From NCBI RefSeq assembly GCF_023028345.1, contig NZ_CP095487.1, positions 3,348,001 through 3,412,000 of the forward strand: a stretch of 64,000 bases of DNA, read 5' to 3'. This DNA is from Halorientalis marina. Its GTDB lineage: Archaea > Halobacteriota > Halobacteria > Halobacteriales > Haloarculaceae. A program made the translations under genes and the position numbers. Below, piece by piece: positions 16,696 to 24,330 of this stretch. Below the pieces are notes generated by a model that worked only from the letters and a program-made list of their open reading frames with translations, had not been told where the DNA came from and did no database searches. The first letter of the stretch is position 1. Each line of letters starts with the position of its first letter.

Positions 16696-17826
16696 TCACT
16701 CGCCGTCGACCCGCGCGTCGACGACGACGTGCGCCACGCCCTCGCTGTAGCCCTTCACCCGTCGGCGGTCCAGTATCTCGACGGTCCGGCCCGCCTCGGC
16801 GGCCGCGGCTTCCAGGCGCTCCACGGGACGGTCGTAGACCAGCGTCTCCGGCGTCGCCTCGTGCATGTGGACGACCCCGCCCGGCTCCAGCGCGGCGAAC
16901 GCGGCGTCGAGGTACTCGTGGGCCTCGTAGTAGCCCATTACGACGCGGTCGGCGGAGACGGTGTCGGCCACGTCCCGGCAGTCCGCCCGGTAGAGGTCGA
17001 CGCGGTCGTCGACGCCGTTCAGCCGGGCGTTCTCGAGCAGGTACCGGAACGAGTCGGGGTTGATCTCGGTCGCCGTGACCCGCGCCCCCGCCCGGGCCAT
17101 CGGGAGCGTGAAGTAGCCGACCCCGGCGAACATGTCGAAGACGCGCTCACCCGTGGGACTCGCGGTGCCGCCGTTCGCCAGGTCCGGCGACGCGGCCCGC
17201 TCGTCGCCGCGAACGACTTCGCCCATCCGCACACGCTCGGCCTTGTTCCCCGGGGAGAACATCACCTCGGCGAGGTCGAGCGCGTACTTCGTCCCGTGTT
17301 CCGTGTGGACCGTCTCGGTGTCGCCCTCGCCCGCCAGCACCGTCACGTCCGGTTCGCGCTCGACGCCCTCGATCCCGCCGCGGGCGAGGACGGTGTCGGC
17401 GTTTGCGTGGAGGTCGAGCAGCGCATCGCCGACCGCCGCCGGACGCGGGGCGTCGCCGATTTCGACGAGGACCACGGAGCCGATGACGGCCCACGAGCCG
17501 GGCGCTCGCGCCAGTTCCTCGTCCGTCCAGCCCCGCTCCCGGAGGTGGTCGCCGAGGTCGCGGAGCCGTCGGGTGGGTTCCTGCCGGACGACCTCTCGAA
17601 CCGCCGTCGTCTGCGGCGGCGCGGTCACGGGCAGTGCCACCGCGTCGGTGCCGAACGAGCGCACGCTCCGGTCGTCGTCGTAGACCCCCTCCTCGCGGAG
17701 CGCGGCGATGGCCCGCTCCGCGCGGGGCTTGGCGACGACGGCCGCCAGCGGGCCGTCGCCGGCGTCGAGGGCAGCGAGGTCGTCGGCCGTCCCGGACTCG
17801 TCCGCCTTCTCGTCGTCCTCGCTCAT
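16696..17826 (-). CDS. taw2: tRNA-Phe 4-demethylwyosine aminocarboxypropyltransferase Taw2
   Basis: 376 aa. The N-terminal D1/D2 region is followed by a class I SAM fold: MFSPGNKAERVRMGEVV (~193-209), DMFAGVGYFTLP (motif I), TEINPDSF and DRVVMGYYEAHEYLD. Trm5 methyltransferases have an N-L-P motif at that last position, whereas Taw2/TYW2 proteins have G-(Y/L)-.., and the downstream HEATPETLVYDRPVERL also matches archaeal Taw2. The enzyme transfers the aminocarboxypropyl group of SAM to imG-14 at position 37 of tRNA-Phe. It overlaps nmd3 by 4 bp (ATGA). Confidence 0.8.
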   Translation of the reverse strand: MSEDDEKADESGTADDLAALDAGDGPLAAVVAKPRAERAIAALREEGVYDDDRSVRSFGTDAVALPVTAPPQTTAVREVVRQEPTRRLRDLGDHLRERGWTDEELARAPGSWAVIGSVVLVEIGDAPRPAAVGDALLDLHANADTVLARGGIEGVEREPDVTVLAGEGDTETVHTEHGTKYALDLAEVMFSPGNKAERVRMGEVVRGDERAASPDLANGGTASPTGERVFDMFAGVGYFTLPMARAGARVTATEINPDSFRYLLENARLNGVDDRVDLYRADCRDVADTVSADRVVMGYYEAHEYLDAAFAALEPGGVVHMHEATPETLVYDRPVERLEAAAAEAGRTVEILDRRRVKGYSEGVAHVVVDARVDGE

Positions 17827-18962
17827 TCGTCGTCCCCGTCCCCGGCGTCCGGGTCGTACTCCGCCGGCGGCAGAACGTGCAGGCCGGCCCGGCTCTTGAG
17901 GACGGTGAGGGTGTCGGCGTCGGGGTCGACGTACTCCGGGCGGGCGATGGTCTTCGCCTCGTAGGTCTCGGGGTCGAGCACCTGCACGGCGTGTTCGTCC
18001 TCGACGGCGACGAGCGTGGTCTCCTCGCCGTCCGCCCGGGTGCCGAGCCGCCGGGCCTCGGGGGCGTCGCCGTCCTCGAAGGCCGCCTCGTACCGGTCGC
18101 CGGTCGTCAGCCGCCGGCCCTTGAGGTTGCCGCGGACGCTCCGGACCAGGACCGGGCCGTCGTCGTCGGGCTCGATCACCTCGCCGGGGCGGTACCGCGG
18201 GAGCCTGATGGCGTATGTGACCCGGTAGACCTCGTTCCCGTCCGAGTCCTCGGTGACGAGGGTCTCGTTTGCGGTGTAGGCGCCGCCGAGCTGGCGGACG
18301 ATGCGCTCGGCGATCCCCTCACCCATCTGCGTGGTCGAGATCTTCATGTCCAGGCCGCCCTCGACTTCGTTCACCTCGGTCAGGAAGGCGTTGCGGTCGC
18401 CCTTCGCTTCGCGGTCGGCGATGTACTCGCGGGCGATGGCCTCGGCGTCTTCGAGTTCCTCCGGGGCGGGTTCGCGCTCGTCGGCCCGGACCTGGACGAT
18501 TGCGGCGTAGGAGCCGCCGGCGATGCGGCCACAGCGTTTGCAGGTCCCCGTCCCGATCTTGACGGGGACGACGACCTCCTCGACGACCGGCGTGCCGCGG
18601 ACGACGCCGGAGAACTCGCAGTGCATCCGGATGGTGGTCTCGTCGACCTGCTCGGGCGTGACCCCCCAGTTCACGTCGGTCGCGTCGAGGTGGACGCCCA
18701 GCGCCTCGCTGACCCGCTCGATGGCGATGTCGGTGTAGTCGCGGGCGCCCACGTCGTCCCAGCTGTTCTCGCGGCGGATGGCGCCACACCGCCCGCAGAC
18801 CTGCACCTCGATACGGTCCGGGGCGTCGACGAGGTCGAACTCCTCGAAGTAGCAGTCGTCACAGAGCACGCGGTCCGGGTCGCGGGGCTCGCCCGGCCGC
18901 GGCTCGGGCCGGGCCGGCACGTCACCCCCACAGCGCGGACAGAACTCGCGTGACTCGCTCAT
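17823..18962 (-). CDS. nmd3: NMD3-related ribosome-associated protein
   Basis: 379 aa. Four N-terminal zinc knuckles are visible: CPRCGGD, CDDCYFEEF, CGRCGAIR and, at ~150, CKRCGR. The eIF5A-like and beta-rich domains of NMD3 follow. In eukaryotes NMD3 is the 60S export adaptor; in archaea a role in large-subunit maturation or quality control is inferred. The gene is first in the nmd3-taw2-GIDE cluster and its TGA overlaps the taw2 ATG. This linkage of a ribosome factor with tRNA-37 modification fits a translation theme. It is transcribed divergently from htpX. Confidence 0.88.
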   Translation of the reverse strand: MSESREFCPRCGGDVPARPEPRPGEPRDPDRVLCDDCYFEEFDLVDAPDRIEVQVCGRCGAIRRENSWDDVGARDYTDIAIERVSEALGVHLDATDVNWGVTPEQVDETTIRMHCEFSGVVRGTPVVEEVVVPVKIGTGTCKRCGRIAGGSYAAIVQVRADEREPAPEELEDAEAIAREYIADREAKGDRNAFLTEVNEVEGGLDMKISTTQMGEGIAERIVRQLGGAYTANETLVTEDSDGNEVYRVTYAIRLPRYRPGEVIEPDDDGPVLVRSVRGNLKGRRLTTGDRYEAAFEDGDAPEARRLGTRADGEETTLVAVEDEHAVQVLDPETYEAKTIARPEYVDPDADTLTVLKSRAGLHVLPPAEYDPDAGDGDDE

Positions 18963-19120
18963 TGCCGGCCGGTACGCCGCTGGCCCGAATAAACCCCGCG
19001 TTCCCGGGCTGGCTCCCCCCTCGACTCGCCCCCGTCGACGTGTCCGGTTCCACCCCCGCCGACGGGACCGTCACGCCGTCCCACGGCGACTTTATTCGGC
19101 CGGGACCCGTAGTACCGAGC

Positions 19121-19996
19121 ATGGAGTGGCGCACGGACTGGGGACTGCGGGGGCGCATGGTCGTGACCATGCTCCTGCTCGGGGTCCTCTACGTCCTGTT
19201 CGCGGCGGCCCTCTCGCTGTACTTCACGGGCCTCCTGCCGATCGTCCTCATCATGGGCCTGCTCGCGGGCGCACAGTTTTTCTTCAGCGACAGGCTCGCC
19301 CTGCGGAGCATGGGCGCCCGCGAGGTCGAGGAGAGCGAGTTCCCGGACCTGCACCGGTCGGTCGGCCGCCTCGCACAGCAGGCCGACCTGCCGAAGCCGA
19401 CGGTCGCCGTCGCGGAGACGAGCGTGCCCAACGCCTTCGCGACGGGGCGGTCGCCGAACAGCGCCACCGTCTGCGTGACGACGGGGCTCATGGAGACGCT
19501 CGACCGGGACGAACTCGACGGCGTCGTCGCCCACGAACTCGCTCACATCAAGAACCGCGACGTGGCGGTGATGACGATCGCTTCCTTCCTCCCGACGATC
19601 GCCTTCCTCGTTGTCCGCTGGGGGTGGCTGTTCGGCGGGGGGCGCAACCGCCGCGGCGGCGGGGGTATCGTCGTCGCCATCGTCGTCTCGCTCGTGGTGT
19701 GGATACTCTCCTTCCTGCTCATCCGGGCGCTCTCGCGGTACCGCGAGTTCGCGGCCGACCGCGGCGGGGCCGTCATCACCGGTCAGCCGTCGGCGCTGGC
19801 CGGGGCGCTGGCGAAGATCGACGGCCGGATGGACCGCGTCCCCGAGGAGGACCTCCGCGAGCAGGCCGAGATGAACGCCTTCTTCGTCGTCCCGATCAAG
19901 AGCGGCTTCGTCGGGAAACTCGCCCGGACCCACCCGGCGACGGAGACGCGCATCGAGCGCCTGCGCGCACTGGAGCGGGAGATGGAGGTTGTGTGA
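19121..19996 (+). CDS. htpX: HtpX-family membrane zinc metalloprotease
   Basis: 291 aa. Two N-terminal membrane helices (~14-52) precede the peptidase M48 domain with HELAH at 138-142 and a downstream EFAADRGG that supplies the third zinc ligand. Two further hydrophobic segments lie between them (~150-205). HtpX proteases degrade misfolded membrane proteins under envelope stress. The stop codon shares one base with the pspAB start (TGATG). The coupling suggests joint action in membrane quality control. The ATG at 19121 begins just before the first helix. Confidence 0.92.
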   Translation: MEWRTDWGLRGRMVVTMLLLGVLYVLFAAALSLYFTGLLPIVLIMGLLAGAQFFFSDRLALRSMGAREVEESEFPDLHRSVGRLAQQADLPKPTVAVAETSVPNAFATGRSPNSATVCVTTGLMETLDRDELDGVVAHELAHIKNRDVAVMTIASFLPTIAFLVVRWGWLFGGGRNRRGGGGIVVAIVVSLVVWILSFLLIRALSRYREFAADRGGAVITGQPSALAGALAKIDGRMDRVPEEDLREQAEMNAFFVVPIKSGFVGKLARTHPATETRIERLRALEREMEVV

Positions 19997-20622
19997 TGGG
20001 CCTGCTGGACTCGCTGAAGAGCGTCCTCGGTATCGCGGCGGAAGCCGACGCGGCCCGCGGAGCCGACCCCGAGGACCTGTTCGGGATGAGCACCGCCTAC
20101 GTGACGATGGAGGCGGACCTCGGCTACGAACCGGCGGGCGCGGCCGCGCTCTGTTTCTCGTCGGTGGACAGCACCGACTTCGCCGACGCCGTCGACGAGG
20201 TCGAGGCCATCCTCGCAGCAGGCGAGGCCGAGACCGGCACGGACGCACGCCTCGTCCGGGACGACCACGGCTACGACTGGGTCGTCCTCGCGGACGACGA
20301 CGTGGAGGACCTGGTGACGAGCGTCCACTTCGCCGCCGACACGCTCGTCGAAGCGGGGTACGGCTCGCGCCTGCTGGCCGCACTGTTCGCCTTCGAGCCG
20401 ACCGCGGACGCACCCGGCGACGCCGACGGCCGCGTCTACTGGGTCTACTCCTTCCGGCGGGGGACCTACTACCCCTTCGCGCCGCGGTCGGGCCACGAAC
20501 AGGACTCGAAGGCGCTGTTCAAACTGGAGAGCGTCCTCGATGGCGAACTCGACGTCGAGCCCGACCGGGAGTACTGGTACCCGCTCTGGCCGGACGAACC
20601 GGGCCGCCACCCCTGGGAGTGA
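19996..20622 (+). CDS. pspAB: PspA-associated protein PspAB
   Basis: 208 aa, soluble and acidic. The MGLLDSLKSVLGI start, the LFGMSTAYVTMEADLGY block and the C-terminal WVYSFRRGTYYPFAP..GHEQDSKALFKLESVL are the signature of PspAB, known as a companion of PspA/PspAA phage-shock proteins and of HtpX in archaea and actinobacteria. Its biochemical role is not established. Its ATG overlaps the htpX stop, so the two are translationally coupled. PspA itself is not in the window. Confidence 0.85.
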   Translation: MGLLDSLKSVLGIAAEADAARGADPEDLFGMSTAYVTMEADLGYEPAGAAALCFSSVDSTDFADAVDEVEAILAAGEAETGTDARLVRDDHGYDWVVLADDDVEDLVTSVHFAADTLVEAGYGSRLLAALFAFEPTADAPGDADGRVYWVYSFRRGTYYPFAPRSGHEQDSKALFKLESVLDGELDVEPDREYWYPLWPDEPGRHPWE

Positions 20623-20718
20623 CCACTAGCCAGCGGCCTCCGGGATAGACCTTCGTGACCGTGTCGCGAACGGGGATCCCCCGTCCCGCATTTTCACTTT
20701 CACTACGCTGTAAACGTA

Positions 20719-20729
20719 CCTTTTTGTAG
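20719..20729 (+). promoter_or_regulatory. Probable TATA region of radA
   Basis: CCTTTTTGTAG lies 22-32 bp before the radA ATG at 20751, a distance suited to a leaderless transcript. A direct repeat TTTTCACTTTCACT is found just upstream (~20693-20706). Confidence 0.4.
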
Positions 20730-20750
20730 GGTGGGGCACAACCCCCGTCC

Positions 20751-21800
20751 ATGGCAGCAACGGAAAACCTCGAAGACCTGCCGGGCGTGGGTCCGGCGAC
20801 GGCGGAGAAGCTCGAAGAGAACGGATTCGACTCCTACCAGGGGATCGCGGTGGCGAGTCCCGGTGAACTCTCGAACACGGCCGACGTCGGCGAGTCCTCG
20901 GCGGCCGACATCATCCAGGCCGCCCGCGAGGCCGCCGACATCGGCGGGTTCGAGTCCGGCGCGGCCGTTCTCGAACGCCGCGAGCAGATCGGCAAGCTCA
21001 CGTGGGGTGTCGACGAGGTCGACGACCTCCTGGGCGGCGGCGTCGAGACACAGTCCATCACCGAGGTCTACGGCGAGTTCGGTGCCGGGAAGTCACAGGT
21101 CACTCACCAACTGGCCGTCAACGTCCAGTTGCCCAGCGAGCACGGCGGGCTGGAGGGCAGCGCCATCTTCGTCGACTCCGAGGACACGTTCCGCCCCGAG
21201 CGCATCGACCAGATGGTCAAGGGCCACGACGACGAGGTGCTCCGCGACGCGCTCGTCCTCCACGGCGTCGTCGAGGACGAGGAGGACGCCGACCCTACCG
21301 ACGAGGCTCTCCTCGACGACCTCGTGGAAGCCATGCTCGACAACATCCACGTCGCGAAGGCGTTCAACTCCAACCACCAGATTCTCCTCGCCGAGAAGGC
21401 CAAAGAACTCGCCTCCGAGAGCCAGGACGACGAGTTCCCCGTCCGCCTGCTCTGTGTCGACTCCCTGACCGCACACTTCCGCGCGGAGTACGTCGGCCGC
21501 GGCGAACTCGCCGAGCGCCAGCAGAAGCTCAACAAGCACCTCCACGACCTGATGCGCGTCGGCGACCTCAACAACACCGCCGTCGTCGTCACCAACCAGG
21601 TCGCCTCCAATCCCGACTCCTTCTTCGGTGACCCTACCCAGCCCATCGGCGGCAACATCCTCGGTCACACCTCCACGTTCCGCATCTACCTCCGCAAATC
21701 CAAGGGCAACAAACGCATCGTCAAGCTCGTCGACGCCCCGAACCTCCCCGACGGTGAAGGCGTCATGCGCGTCGAGGAAGGCGGCCTGATGGACGAATGA
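20751..21800 (+). CDS. radA: DNA repair and recombination protein RadA
   Basis: 349 aa, full length. An N-terminal helix-hairpin-helix domain ([16 protein letters not shown], residues 10-25) precedes the RecA core with Walker A GEFGAGKS at 108-115, the Walker B strand LLCVDS, and DNA-binding loops around [11 protein letters not shown] and [14 protein letters not shown]. RadA is the archaeal Rad51 strand-exchange protein that forms filaments on single-stranded DNA. It is monocistronic, with a series of hairpins directly behind it. No intein is present, which is worth noting because some haloarchaeal radA genes carry one. Confidence 0.97.
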   Translation: MAATENLEDLPGVGPATAEKLEENGFDSYQGIAVASPGELSNTADVGESSAADIIQAAREAADIGGFESGAAVLERREQIGKLTWGVDEVDDLLGGGVETQSITEVYGEFGAGKSQVTHQLAVNVQLPSEHGGLEGSAIFVDSEDTFRPERIDQMVKGHDDEVLRDALVLHGVVEDEEDADPTDEALLDDLVEAMLDNIHVAKAFNSNHQILLAEKAKELASESQDDEFPVRLLCVDSLTAHFRAEYVGRGELAERQQKLNKHLHDLMRVGDLNNTAVVVTNQVASNPDSFFGDPTQPIGGNILGHTSTFRIYLRKSKGNKRIVKLVDAPNLPDGEGVMRVEEGGLMDE

Positions 21801-21809
21801 AGTAGTACC

Positions 21810-21853
21810 TTTTTTAGCCTCGGGTGCGCGGAGCGCACCACTCGGCTAAAAAA
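21810..21853. terminator. Strong bidirectional terminator-like hairpin after radA
   Basis: TTTTTTAGCC (21810-21819) pairs perfectly with GGCTAAAAAA (21844-21853), and inside it GGTGCGC pairs with GCGCACC. The outer arms give a T-run on either strand, so the element can end transcription from both sides. Confidence 0.7.
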
Positions 21854-21867
21854 TCTACGCTAAAAAA

Positions 21868-21927
21868 GCCGGACGCTCGCGTTGCTCGCGTCCGGGGAAC
21901 CGCCTCGGGCCTACGGCCCTCGGCGGA
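21868..21927. repeat. Two further GC hairpins downstream of radA
   Basis: CCGGACGC (from 21868) pairs with GCGTCCGG (to 21894), and a second hairpin runs from CCGCC near 21901 to GGCGG near 21927 with an inner GGGCC/GGCCC. Similar back-to-back hairpins occur near 24245-24330, 47815-47890 and inside the 5' end of argH. Confidence 0.6.
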
Positions 21928-22000
21928 TGCTTGTCGTCCACAGCACCGCAAACGCTCGTGTCCTGACCGCACCGTAACGTTCAGGTGCCACACTTTCGAC

Positions 22001-22654
22001 GTGTCACGTACCGTGAACGTCGAGGTCGGAGACGTGACGCCGCGCCGGGTAGCGAAAGTAGTACTCTCGAATTTCCCGGTGACGGTGCTCGTCTTCACGG
22101 GGATCGCCTGGTGGCTGGCGGACAGCGGCATCTACTTCGATCCGGCGCGGTTCGACGCGACGGTGCTTCTCAACCCGCTGAACTACTTCCTCAGTATGTT
22201 CCTGCACGCGGACTGGTCGCACTTCGCCGGGAACATCCGGATGTGGCTGGTGTTCGGGACGATCCTGACAGTGTTCACGAGCAACCGCCACGTGCTGCTG
22301 GTCGCCGTCGCGTCACACCTGCTCACCCACGTCGTCGGCGTCTTCATGTTCCGGTTCGGCATCGGGATGAGTATCGTCGTGTTCGCGGTCATCGCGGCGG
22401 CGCTCGTCCGCGCGACGGGGTACGCGTTCCAGAACGCCTCGCTCGATTCCTTACAGGCAGCCCTCGCCGGTGTCCTGGCACCCCTCCTCGGCGTGCTGTT
22501 CGTCGTCGTCCTCGTCGCCGGTGGCGGTCGAATCGGTCACTTCGACCACTTCCTCGGCTTCCTGTTCGGCGGCGCTATCGAGATGGTCTACGTCTTCAGC
22601 AGTCACGAGGGGATGCAGACCGAGCGGAGCGTTCCGGAACGGATCGGCCGGTAG
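22001..22654 (+). CDS. Rhomboid-family intramembrane protease
   Basis: 217 aa with six hydrophobic helices. The rhomboid helix-2 motif H..(4)H...N is present (HADWSHFAGN; His69, His74, Asn78). The nucleophile helix reads FGIGMSIVV with Ser124, and helix 6 contains HFDHFLGFLFGG with His183. The usual GxSG is GMSI here, so the residue after the catalytic Ser is not Gly. Substrates would be single-span membrane proteins. GTG at 22001 is the best start; the longer frame upstream runs through the radA hairpins. Confidence 0.78.
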   Translation: MSRTVNVEVGDVTPRRVAKVVLSNFPVTVLVFTGIAWWLADSGIYFDPARFDATVLLNPLNYFLSMFLHADWSHFAGNIRMWLVFGTILTVFTSNRHVLLVAVASHLLTHVVGVFMFRFGIGMSIVVFAVIAAALVRATGYAFQNASLDSLQAALAGVLAPLLGVLFVVVLVAGGGRIGHFDHFLGFLFGGAIEMVYVFSSHEGMQTERSVPERIGR

Positions 22655-22656
22655 AA

Positions 22657-23082
22657 TCAGTCGTCGTCTTCCGTCGTCGTCTTGTCCACGTCCAACTCCC
22701 CGAAGTAGATGTCCGCGCCGTCCTGGGCGACCTTCTCGGCGAGGACGGCACACTTCACCCGCATCGGGGAGATGTCGACGCCGAGCATGTCGGTGATGTC
22801 GTCGCGGTCCATCTCCCGGAGGTCGTCGACGGACATCCCGGCGAGTTTCTCCGAGAGCATCGACGCGGAGGCCTGGGAGATGGCACAGCCGTCGCCCTGG
22901 AAGGCGACGTGTTCGATGGTCTCCTCGTCGTCGTCGAGTTTGACCTGCATCTCGATGGTGTCACCGCACATCGGGTTCTCGCCGACGTGTGTGTAGGTGG
23001 GGTCCTCGAGTTCCCCGTAGTTACGGGGGCTCTTGTAGTGGTCGAGGATCTGCTGTCGGTACATATCGGAGCCGCCGACCAT
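22657..23082 (-). CDS. sufU: Fe-S cluster assembly scaffold, SufU/IscU type
   Basis: 141 aa. MYRQQILDHYKSPRN near the start is the family signature. The three cluster/zinc cysteines are at 39 (CGD), 66 (GDGCAISQ) and 112 (RVKCAVL), with Asp41 conserved. The protein receives sulfur from SufS and builds or passes Fe-S clusters, or acts as the zinc-dependent sulfur acceptor as in Gram-positive SufU. sufS lies 1.2 kb upstream on the same strand, but azlCD on the opposite strand separates them. The start could also be six residues downstream. Confidence 0.88.
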   Translation of the reverse strand: MVGGSDMYRQQILDHYKSPRNYGELEDPTYTHVGENPMCGDTIEMQVKLDDDEETIEHVAFQGDGCAISQASASMLSEKLAGMSVDDLREMDRDDITDMLGVDISPMRVKCAVLAEKVAQDGADIYFGELDVDKTTTEDDD

Positions 23083-23207
23083 TGGTACCAGTAGATAGAC
23101 GAGTCACACGCAAAAGAGTTCCGAGAGGCCGCCAGGTCGGCGCGTGACAGCGGACCGATGGGTCACGAAGGGTTACGCGTAAGCCCGAGGGCCGTAGACG
23201 GGTGGAC

Positions 23208-23906
23208 ATGGACCTCGCAGAGTTCCGTCGCGGCGTCCGCGACGTCACCCCCCTGTTGCTCGGCGTCGCGCCGTTCGGCCTCGTCGCCGGCATCGCCGCC
23301 GTGAACGCCGGCCTCGACCTCCCCCAGGCAGTCGGAATGAGCGTGATCGTCTTCGCCGGCGCCTCACAGCTGGCCGCGCTCGACCTCATCGGCCGGGACG
23401 CCCCCCTTTCGGTCGTCGTCGTCACCGCCGTCGTCATCAACCTCCGGATGTTGATGTACTCGGCGTCCATCGCCCCGCACTTCCGGGCGTTCGCCGGCCG
23501 GGTCAAAGCCGGGCTGTCGTACCTGCTGACCGACCAGGCCTACGCGCTCTCCATCGCCCGCTTCCGGTCGACGGACGGCACCGACCGCGTGGCCTACTAC
23601 CTCGGGACCGCCCTCACGCTGTGGGTCGTCTGGCAGATCACGACCGTCGCCGGCGTCATGCTCGGCACCGGCGTCCCCGACGCATGGGGGCTGGAGTTCG
23701 CCGTCCCCCTGGTCTTTCTCGCCCTGCTCGTCCCCGCGATGGAGGACGGCCCGACGACCGCCGCCGGCCTCGTCGGCGGCGCCGTCGCCGTCGTCGGCGC
23801 TGGCCTCCCGCTGAACCTCGGCCTGCTCGTCGGCGCGACGGTCGGTATCGCCGCCGGGCTGGCGTCCGAGCGCGTCATGGAGGTGGACCCGTCCGATGGC
23901 CACTAG
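23208..23906 (+). CDS. azlC: AzlC-family branched-chain amino acid exporter, large subunit
   Basis: 232 aa with about seven hydrophobic helices. GVAPFGLVAGIAAVNAGL, FAGASQLAALDLI and the NLRMLMYSASIAPHF block are typical of AzlC/YgaZ. The AzlCD pair exports branched-chain amino acids (and azaleucine) in bacteria; the substrate here is inferred. It overlaps azlD by 11 bp, so the subunits are probably made together. The ATG at 23208 is chosen; a GTG six bases upstream is also possible. Confidence 0.87.
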   Translation: MDLAEFRRGVRDVTPLLLGVAPFGLVAGIAAVNAGLDLPQAVGMSVIVFAGASQLAALDLIGRDAPLSVVVVTAVVINLRMLMYSASIAPHFRAFAGRVKAGLSYLLTDQAYALSIARFRSTDGTDRVAYYLGTALTLWVVWQITTVAGVMLGTGVPDAWGLEFAVPLVFLALLVPAMEDGPTTAAGLVGGAVAVVGAGLPLNLGLLVGATVGIAAGLASERVMEVDPSDGH

Positions 23907-24249
23907 CTACGCCGCCCCCCTCGTCTGGGGCGTCATCGCCGTCATCGGCGTCCTCACCTACGCCATCCGGCTCTCCTTCATCGCCCTCTTTGGCTACCTC
24001 GACGAGATCCCCTCCCGGGTGGAGCGGCCCCTCCGGTACGTCCCCGCAGCCGTCCTCGCCGCACTCGTGCTCCCCTCGTTCGTGGCCCTCGACGCCAGCG
24101 GCCTCGCGGCCGACAAGCTCGTCGCCGGCGCCGTCGCCAGCGCCGTCGCCTGGCGGACGGAGAACGTCTTCGCCACGATGGCCGCCGGGATGGGGGCGCT
24201 GTGGGTGCTGCGATTTCTCGTCCTCCCCCACCTTTTTCCGCTCGGGTGA
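23896..24249 (+). CDS. azlD: AzlD-family branched-chain amino acid exporter, small subunit
   Basis: 117 aa with four hydrophobic helices. TYAIRLSFIALFGYLDEIPSRVE..LRYVPAAVLAALVLPS is the AzlD/YgaH signature. It is the small partner of AzlC and overlaps it by 11 bp. A hairpin (GGTGAC/GTCACC, 24245-24267) spans its stop codon and may terminate the transcript. Confidence 0.87.
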   Translation: MATSYAAPLVWGVIAVIGVLTYAIRLSFIALFGYLDEIPSRVERPLRYVPAAVLAALVLPSFVALDASGLAADKLVAGAVASAVAWRTENVFATMAAGMGALWVLRFLVLPHLFPLG

Positions 24250-24330
24250 CTCGCTGTGCTCGTCACCACTCGCGCAAAAACGTGGGCGAAAAAGGCGCTC
24301 GCTCACTCAGTTCGCTCGCGCGACTCCGAC

